The position numbers were made by a program, and so were the translations under genes. From IMG/VR virus record IMGVR_UViG_3300043466_001639, positions 1 through 26,723 of that record: a stretch of DNA of 26,723 bases. One strand, 5' to 3'. The notes under the pieces were generated by a model, which was given only the letters and a program-made list of their open reading frames with translations, had not been told where the DNA came from and ran no database searches. This document shows, piece after piece, positions 22,852 through 26,723 of this stretch. The stretch's first letter is position 1. Every line of letters starts with the position of its first letter. Source of the stretch: a virus.

Positions 22852-24066
22852 TCAATTTATTTTTTCAATTTTTAATTCAGGTGTGATTCCATACATTTGA
22901 TCAAAACAATCAATTATCAAATTATTCACATCACCAATATGTTTTTCATCAACTAACCAGGCATCGTGTATGGTGTAGTATTTAATTCCCATTTCATTTA
23001 ATTTTTCACATACAACATCAATACAAAAACTACTCTCAATCTTTTGTAATTTAATAGCAAACTCACTATGGTTCTCAACTTTTTGTGATTCAATGAATGT
23101 ATAAATTGTAGGAAAAATTGATTTGAATACTTCCTTCTCCTTTTTAAAACTACCATTCTTTGAATAATAAATTTTGAACATCAACTCCTTTATTTCCTCC
23201 CTTGTGATATCCTTTGAATATTTCATTTCATATTCATTTTTGAATTCCTCATAAAAATTTCCATTGGATGTCCAATTTTTGTATTTCAATAATTCATATT
23301 GATCCACACAAAATCCACGCACATAAGAGGAGTATGAATATAGATATAAACATAAGAAGAATGGTTGTGAATTCACAATATCAACTTGCCATAAATTTTT
23401 GGTTGTGATGAACTTTTTATACTCACTCTTCAATGATGTTAGATTTGTGTCTATTCTATCATTAGTTTGATTTCTATTGAAATGTAGGTCCCCATCAGCA
23501 ATACTCCTCAATCTCATATAAATGGAATTGTATTTGGATATCACATTCAATTTTTGATCCATATTTAAACACTTATCCATTTCATTGTTGAACCAATCAT
23601 TCAAATGTGATTCAGCACCATCAATATCAATTTTGAATGTCTCAATAAAATGATCCCTATATGGCTTCAATGAATCACACACCAAATTCAATCTTTTATT
23701 TCTATTGGTGATAATTTTATTGGATAATGTTTTCTTTCTAATTTCAACTGGAATGATCTTGGAAATTATGGATTTGTGAAATCTATATCCAAGAGCCTTA
23801 CCATTCACAATTGAATATGTATTATCACACTCAATCAAATTATTTGTAATCAAGAAATCAATATATCTTTTATACTTATCCAAAATATCACAAAAATATT
23901 TCCTTGGGATATCAATAAATTCATTTGCTTGTTCATCATTTTTCCTAAACACACTTTGTCTATAAATCATATCACATACAACAAAAAGATGTTCTTTATT
24001 CTTATATGGAATATCACTCAATTTATTGAATAAAATTTCTGGAACATATCTCTTTACTTGATTCAT
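22852..24066 (-). CDS. Family-A-like (TV-Pol-type) polymerase
   Basis: A 404-residue protein whose C-terminal half has the core motifs of superfamily A polymerases: motif A with Asp229 (VDIVNSQPFFL), motif B with Arg289, Lys293, Phe297 and Tyr301 (TREEIKELMFKIYYSKNG), and motif C with His367-Asp368 (YTIHDAWLV). The R-x3-K-x3-F-x3-Y pattern is that of DNA polymerase I, where Phe favours deoxynucleotides. Motif A, with D-x3-S, is closer to T7-type RNA polymerases. This mixture, the small size and an N-terminal region resembling a winged helix point to the TV-Pol family described for mobile elements and viruses, proposed to be primase-polymerases. No exonuclease domain is seen. Inverted repeat copy 5 is read through in frame as SSYVRGF at 246-252. 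Confidence 0.7.
   Translation of the reverse strand: MNQVKRYVPEILFNKLSDIPYKNKEHLFVVCDMIYRQSVFRKNDEQANEFIDIPRKYFCDILDKYKRYIDFLITNNLIECDNTYSIVNGKALGYRFHKSIISKIIPVEIRKKTLSNKIITNRNKRLNLVCDSLKPYRDHFIETFKIDIDGAESHLNDWFNNEMDKCLNMDQKLNVISKYNSIYMRLRSIADGDLHFNRNQTNDRIDTNLTSLKSEYKKFITTKNLWQVDIVNSQPFFLCLYLYSYSSYVRGFCVDQYELLKYKNWTSNGNFYEEFKNEYEMKYSKDITREEIKELMFKIYYSKNGSFKKEKEVFKSIFPTIYTFIESQKVENHSEFAIKLQKIESSFCIDVVCEKLNEMGIKYYTIHDAWLVDEKHIGDVNNLIIDCFDQMYGITPELKIEKIN
23310..23330 (+). repeat. 21-bp repeat, copy 5, inverted and inside a gene
   Basis: The same 21 bases as the other copies, but running in plus-strand direction, opposite to all genes here. It lies in the polymerase gene, 14 codons after the motif A Asp, and keeps the frame. 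The downstream flank matches copy 2 (AGTATGAATATAGATATA against AGTAAATATAGATATA). Confidence 0.9.
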
Positions 24067-24085
24067 TTAATATATATATATTTTT

Positions 24086-24295
24086 TTATTGTCCCATTAT
24101 TTTGGACAATTTCAATCTATCATCATCATTCAATTGATTCACAGATTTCCATATTGATTTTGGTCTCCCCAATTTTTTTGGAGGCATCTTATCTCTGTCT
24201 CTATATGTTTTTTCATATTCCTTATGCTTCCTACAACAATAAACTTTATTGTCCTCAAATTCAATCTCACAATTTCTGTATGCACATTTTTTCAT
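24086..24295 (-). CDS. Small zinc-finger/AT-hook-like protein, 69 residues
   Basis: Residues 4-9 (CAYRNC) and the following CCRKH make a likely zinc site, and KKLGRPKSIWK includes the GRP core of an AT-hook that grips the minor groove of AT-rich DNA. The two together suggest a DNA-binding protein. It overlaps the upstream 121-residue gene by ATGA and ends 19 nt before the polymerase-like gene, so it may help that enzyme or control the region. Confidence 0.6.
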   Translation of the reverse strand: MKKCAYRNCEIEFEDNKVYCCRKHKEYEKTYRDRDKMPPKKLGRPKSIWKSVNQLNDDDRLKLSKIMGQ

Positions 24296-24657
24296 AATTC
24301 ATTCTTTGTTTTTAATAGATGTTCATAATATTCAATATCCTCCAAAAAAAAGTTTTGTATATAAATATTTCTGTATTTGTTGTGTGGGAATTTCTCCCAA
24401 AAATTTATCTTATCAATCAAATTGTATATCCTTGGGATATCATTCATAAGACAGGTGCCATTGATATCTGTATATTTGTAATTACCCAATAACCAATTCA
24501 CCTCATAACAATATACACTCCTTCTATCATTTTGTGTATCTGTATTTGAATTTTTAATTTGTTGAATCTTTGAATTCAACTCTTCTAATTTTTGAATCAC
24601 CTGATTTCTATATTGATCTGGGATTCTGTCTTTTGGATTCAAATCTTGTAATTTCAT
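24292..24657 (-). CDS. Unknown helical protein, 121 residues
   Basis: No known motif. The N-terminal ~40 residues are helical and probably coiled coil (VIQKLEELNSKIQQIKNS), followed by an aromatic-rich part (WLLGNYKYTD, INFWEKFPHNKY). It begins after the second repeat element (GGTAGGGGG motif), 23 nt past the stop of the 48-residue ORF. It is coupled to the next gene by ATGA. Confidence 0.55.
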   Translation of the reverse strand: MKLQDLNPKDRIPDQYRNQVIQKLEELNSKIQQIKNSNTDTQNDRRSVYCYEVNWLLGNYKYTDINGTCLMNDIPRIYNLIDKINFWEKFPHNKYRNIYIQNFFLEDIEYYEHLLKTKNEL

Positions 24658-24680
24658 TGTGTGTTGTTTATTTTTATATA

Positions 24681-24827
24681 TTAAATAATGTTGTCTCCCC
24701 CTACCCTTTTTTTTGAAATTTCTTTCTTTTTTTTCTTGTTGTTCAACCTACATTGATAAATTAAATGCCAAGGTAATTGGAATTGTGATTCAATGATCTC
24801 CTCCTTTTCTTGTTCCTTCTTTTTCAT
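24681..24827 (-). CDS. Small basic protein, 48 residues
   Basis: A short ORF, starting at the ATG at 24827 and ending TAA at 24681, that fills the gap between the terminator and the 121-residue gene. The peptide has a central segment PWHLIYQCRLNN between two charged tails (KKKEQEKEE, NNKKKKKEISKKR). The last codons, RVGGDNI, are encoded by the 19-bp repeat. It is supported by position and by a suitable AT-rich leader, but short Lys-rich ORFs can arise by chance in AT-rich DNA. Confidence 0.45.
   Translation of the reverse strand: MKKKEQEKEEIIESQFQLPWHLIYQCRLNNKKKKKEISKKRVGGDNII
24687..24705 (-). repeat. 19-bp repeat element B, copy 1
   Basis: Coding-strand sequence GGTAGGGGGAGACAACATT, found at the end of the 48-residue ORF and 30 nt before the 121-residue gene. 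It is 18/19 identical to the copy at 24863-24881, and the flanks (A-rich run before, TAATATATA after) also match. Confidence 0.75.
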
Positions 24828-24862
24828 ATCTTTTTGTTTTATTTTATATTATATATATTAGA

Positions 24863-24881
24863 AATGTTGTCCCCCCCTACC
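24863..24881 (-). repeat. 19-bp repeat element B, copy 2
   Basis: Coding-strand sequence GGTAGGGGGGGACAACATT, 36 nt before the 48-residue ORF, with a run of seven G in an otherwise A/T leader. One base differs from copy 1. Such a G-run is striking in this AT-rich DNA. It lies in the 168-base stretch between the terminator and the ORF, in which I see no other gene; that stretch also holds a 12-bp palindrome, ACTAATATTAGT at 24913-24924. Confidence 0.75.
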
Positions 24882-24940
24882 ACTTTTTTTAAATTATTTA
24901 CATAATTTTTTTACTAATATTAGTGTATTTTTCAATGAAC

Positions 24941-24972
24941 AAAAAAAAAGAGGATCCAAAATGGATCCCCCT
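24941..24972 (-). terminator. Intrinsic terminator closing the capsid gene unit
   Basis: In minus-strand RNA the arms GGATCCA and TGGATCC pair perfectly over 7 bp (9 bp with a G-U and a further G-C) around a 3-nt loop, followed by nine U residues. It ends transcription of the capsid and 176-residue genes. In the plus direction the same hairpin is followed by only CCCTTTT, so it could also slow antisense transcription. Confidence 0.85.
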
Positions 24973-24995
24973 TTTATATTAGATATGAATGATTT

Positions 24996-25526
24996 TTAAG
25001 GAGGTGTAATCACTTGAAGTGCTGCGGATGCAGATACTTGGGTCAAGACATCAAATTCTTTACCAGTAAATGTGATTGTGAATCCATTCAAATCACCATA
25101 TGCTTTACCAGCACCACCAGCAACACCAGTCACATAAACAGGATTTTGCTTACCTACAAGGAAGTAATTACCATTCACATCAAGAACAATAATTCTCCAC
25201 TTGCCCCTTCCAAGAGCATTCACTTTGTTGATCAAATTTTGATCTGTATTATGAGTTGTGATTTCCACAACTTGATCATAATATGCTGTTCCATTTTGAA
25301 CATTGAAATTACCAGTTTCAGTTAAAGAACCAGTTTCAATTGGTTGTTCAAATTTATAGAATGAGGAGGTCCCACTATTGAATGAAGTTATCAATCCAAC
25401 GCTACCTGTTGCAGTTGATTGTGTGTAAGTTAAAGTGGGTCCATTCCAAGTCCCAATATAAACAGCCTGCACACCTGCTATGCTCCTACAATCCAGTGTA
25501 TATCCATCAGTTAAAACACAAGGCAT
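24996..25526 (-). CDS. Probable major tail tube or head-decoration protein, 176 residues
   Basis: A beta-rich protein with the run RWRII-like strand (KWRIIVLDVNGNYFLVG) followed by AYGDLNGFTITFTGKE. This pair recurs in small proteins beside the capsid gene in Bacteroidota phages and is thought to belong to tail tube or decoration proteins. A Gly/Ala-rich loop and a strand-forming end (ASAALQVITPP) complete it. It is preceded by a hairpin and the capsid gene, and an intrinsic terminator follows. Abundant expression is likely because it is in the same unit as the capsid. Which of the two roles it has is not settled. Confidence 0.55.
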   Translation of the reverse strand: MPCVLTDGYTLDCRSIAGVQAVYIGTWNGPTLTYTQSTATGSVGLITSFNSGTSSFYKFEQPIETGSLTETGNFNVQNGTAYYDQVVEITTHNTDQNLINKVNALGRGKWRIIVLDVNGNYFLVGKQNPVYVTGVAGGAGKAYGDLNGFTITFTGKEFDVLTQVSASAALQVITPP

Positions 25527-25554
25527 TATTTTAGTTTATTTTTTTATTTGATTT

Positions 25555-25578
25555 GGGGATGTGAATTCTCACATCCCC
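25555..25578 (-). other. Perfect 10-bp-stem hairpin between capsid and following gene
   Basis: The arms GGGGATGTGA and TCACATCCCC are exact reverse complements around a 4-nt loop. In the coding direction no U-run follows (AAATCAAATAAAAAAAT), so it is not a standard terminator for these genes. It could stop plus-strand transcripts, being followed on that strand by TTCTCAATTATTTTTTTT, or act as an mRNA-stabilising or attenuating structure that sets the ratio of capsid to the next protein. Confidence 0.7.
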
Positions 25579-25594
25579 TTCTCAATTATTTTTT

Positions 25595-26587
25595 TTATCC
25601 TTTGTAATTTACTACATATTGTGGATAAGCAAATTGAACTCCTTGCTTCCAAAGTGCTCTGAAAAAGATTGAATTGAAGTCCTCACTCTTCCAAATCCTG
25701 AATGATTCATAATCATTCTGTAAGTCAGTTCCAAAGTAAAGATTTGATGCAGGTGATAGAACCATTCTATTTGAACCATTCAATCCTCTTGTTGCTAAAA
25801 TGCGGATGTTAGTTCCAGGATGGAGAATTGAATATCCAATTCCTTCATTACTTTCCATTGCTGTGAAGTGGAAGTAATTGGCATTTCTCAATGCTCTCAC
25901 ATATGTTCTAAAATTTGAATAACTCAAAAATAGAGTCAAATCATTTTGATCCCAAAGATTCTTTGGAAGTGCATCTGCCATTGCATCAACAACAGAAATT
26001 GCATTTGTTGATGTGAGGGCTCCACTTGCAGTTGAGTAGATATTACCAGAACCACCTACATTCACAACAGATGATGAATATGTATTATCAATCAGGTAAA
26101 GGAATCCATTACATTTAGTCATATTAGGATCAACTGAATATGTTGCTGTTGGAGCACCTACCCAAATTAAATCATCAATGATCCCTTGGATTTTATCAAC
26201 TTTATCAGCCACATAAACTTTGGCGAATGATACTGGCTCTAATTCATCATAATATGAACCTTCCTTCATCAATTTACCTGCCCAATATTGTTCAAGTGAA
26301 TTGGCTCCATTTAAACAAATTTGTTCCTCAATCATTAAAGGACAAACTTGAAGATTTGCTTGTGTTAGAGTCACAGACCCTGTTGCTGATAACTGCCCAC
26401 ATCCTGCTGCTTGAACAACAGGTAATGAAGTCATAATATTTAGTGCATCAGCATATTTGATTCCAGTTTGAACTGAAATATATTTTTGTGTTCTACCTTG
26501 TAGAACCATTTCCCTAACCAGATCCATTGATAATTGATCCACATATTGTGTTAGGGCGCTTGTGATAAGTGTGCTATTAAAAGGCAT
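25595..26587 (-). CDS. Major capsid protein
   Basis: A 330-residue protein with the organisation of HK97-fold capsid proteins of Bacteroidota phages. An N-terminal helical region (LVREMVLQGRTQKYISV) is followed by a Cys-containing beta region (QVCPLMIEEQICLNG), the long spine helix area, a A-domain-like part (NLWDQNDLTLFLSYSNFRTYVRALRNAN) and a beta-rich C-terminus (WKQGVQFAYPQYVVNYKG). No cleavage motif is obvious. The start at 26587 follows the end of the upstream gene after 22 nt. Confidence 0.8.
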   Translation of the reverse strand: MPFNSTLITSALTQYVDQLSMDLVREMVLQGRTQKYISVQTGIKYADALNIMTSLPVVQAAGCGQLSATGSVTLTQANLQVCPLMIEEQICLNGANSLEQYWAGKLMKEGSYYDELEPVSFAKVYVADKVDKIQGIIDDLIWVGAPTATYSVDPNMTKCNGFLYLIDNTYSSSVVNVGGSGNIYSTASGALTSTNAISVVDAMADALPKNLWDQNDLTLFLSYSNFRTYVRALRNANYFHFTAMESNEGIGYSILHPGTNIRILATRGLNGSNRMVLSPASNLYFGTDLQNDYESFRIWKSEDFNSIFFRALWKQGVQFAYPQYVVNYKG

Positions 26588-26609
26588 TTTCTTATATTAT
26601 TTTTTTATT

Positions 26610-26723
26610 TTAGATTGCTAAATTATTATTGTTCTTGTTTCTTTCAACAATGATTTTTCTCAAATCATTGATTTCATTTTTCTTTGATTCCTTTGTGAAA
26701 TCTTTTGAAAAACCTTGGAACCC
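26610..26723 (-). CDS. C-terminal end of an upstream gene, possibly scaffold
   Basis: An open reading frame enters from the right edge and ends at TAA (26610-26612). The 37 visible residues end in a charged helix (TKESKKNEINDLRKIIVERN) and a short Asn-rich tail. Being directly before the capsid gene, and helical and charged, it could be a scaffold or prohead protein, but there is too little to decide. Confidence 0.5.
   Translation of the reverse strand, partial: GFQGFSKDFTKESKKNEINDLRKIIVERNKNNNNLAI

Noticed and set aside
553-23330. A CRISPR array or a set of spacers made from the 21-bp repeats
   Set aside because: Copies are kilobases apart, one is inverted, and no regular spacers exist between them.
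19335-23330. An invertible segment between repeat copies 4 and 5, which are in opposite orientation
   Set aside because: Inversion would cut the polymerase gene and turn the portal and connector genes around. No recombinase is visible. The copies are more likely single control elements.
24913-24924. The 12-bp palindrome ACTAATATTAGT as an operator
   Set aside because: It is AT-only apart from the ends, single copy, and short palindromes are expected by chance in AT-rich DNA. I mention it only within the repeat B entry.
1-26723. Stop-codon recoding (TAG or TGA read as an amino acid), as in some gut phages
   Set aside because: All core genes, including terL, portal, capsid and the 1553-residue tail gene, are full length with the standard code.

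Overview
This window looks like part of a tailed double-stranded DNA phage (or prophage) genome, most likely infecting a member of the Bacteroidota. The DNA is very AT-rich (about 30% G+C by eye). Every convincing gene lies on the minus strand, so transcription runs from high to low coordinates. Starts lack clear Shine-Dalgarno sequences and are instead preceded by AT-rich leaders, often containing TATATA or GATATATAG, as expected for Bacteroidota. The capsid, portal, connector and tail proteins resemble those of Bacteroidota siphophages. No integrase, tRNA gene or CRISPR array was seen.

Layout in transcription order: (1) 26.7-25.0 kb: the end of a possible scaffold gene, the major capsid protein and a probable tail-tube or head-decoration protein, closed by an intrinsic terminator near 24.95 kb. 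(2) 24.9-21.9 kb: an accessory block with a 48-residue ORF, an unknown gene, small zinc-binding proteins, a 404-residue family-A-like polymerase resembling the TV-Pol family, and a small beta-rich protein. (3) 21.9-19.3 kb: portal, head-tail connector and holin. (4) 19.3-16.3 kb: small membrane, zinc-binding and unknown genes plus a PD-(D/E)XK nuclease, with an intrinsic terminator near 18.63 kb. (5) 16.3-12.0 kb: a DNA-modification block with a ParB-like protein, a DpdA-type transglycosylase, QueC, QueD, an MT-A70 adenine methyltransferase, QueE and GTP cyclohydrolase I. Together FolE, QueD, QueE and QueC make preQ0, which DpdA would place into DNA. (6) 12.0-0 kb: small and large terminase, a tail-terminator-like domain fused to collagen-like fibre modules, a gp10-like connector, two large tail proteins and the start of the tape measure protein.

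The most interesting feature is a perfectly conserved 21-bp sequence present five times. Four copies lie on the coding strand at the 3' end of one gene and 22-46 nt before the next start, spaced 5-7 kb apart. The fifth is inverted and sits inside the polymerase gene just after catalytic motif A. Its layout and part of its sequence (CAC..ATA..purine run) recall promoters of single-subunit phage RNA polymerases. I infer, without proof, a phage-specific regulon, possibly tied to the polymerase. A second, 19-bp repeat precedes two genes near 24.7-24.9 kb. CpG is extremely rare across the window, and the MT-A70 gene is a compositional outlier that looks recently acquired.
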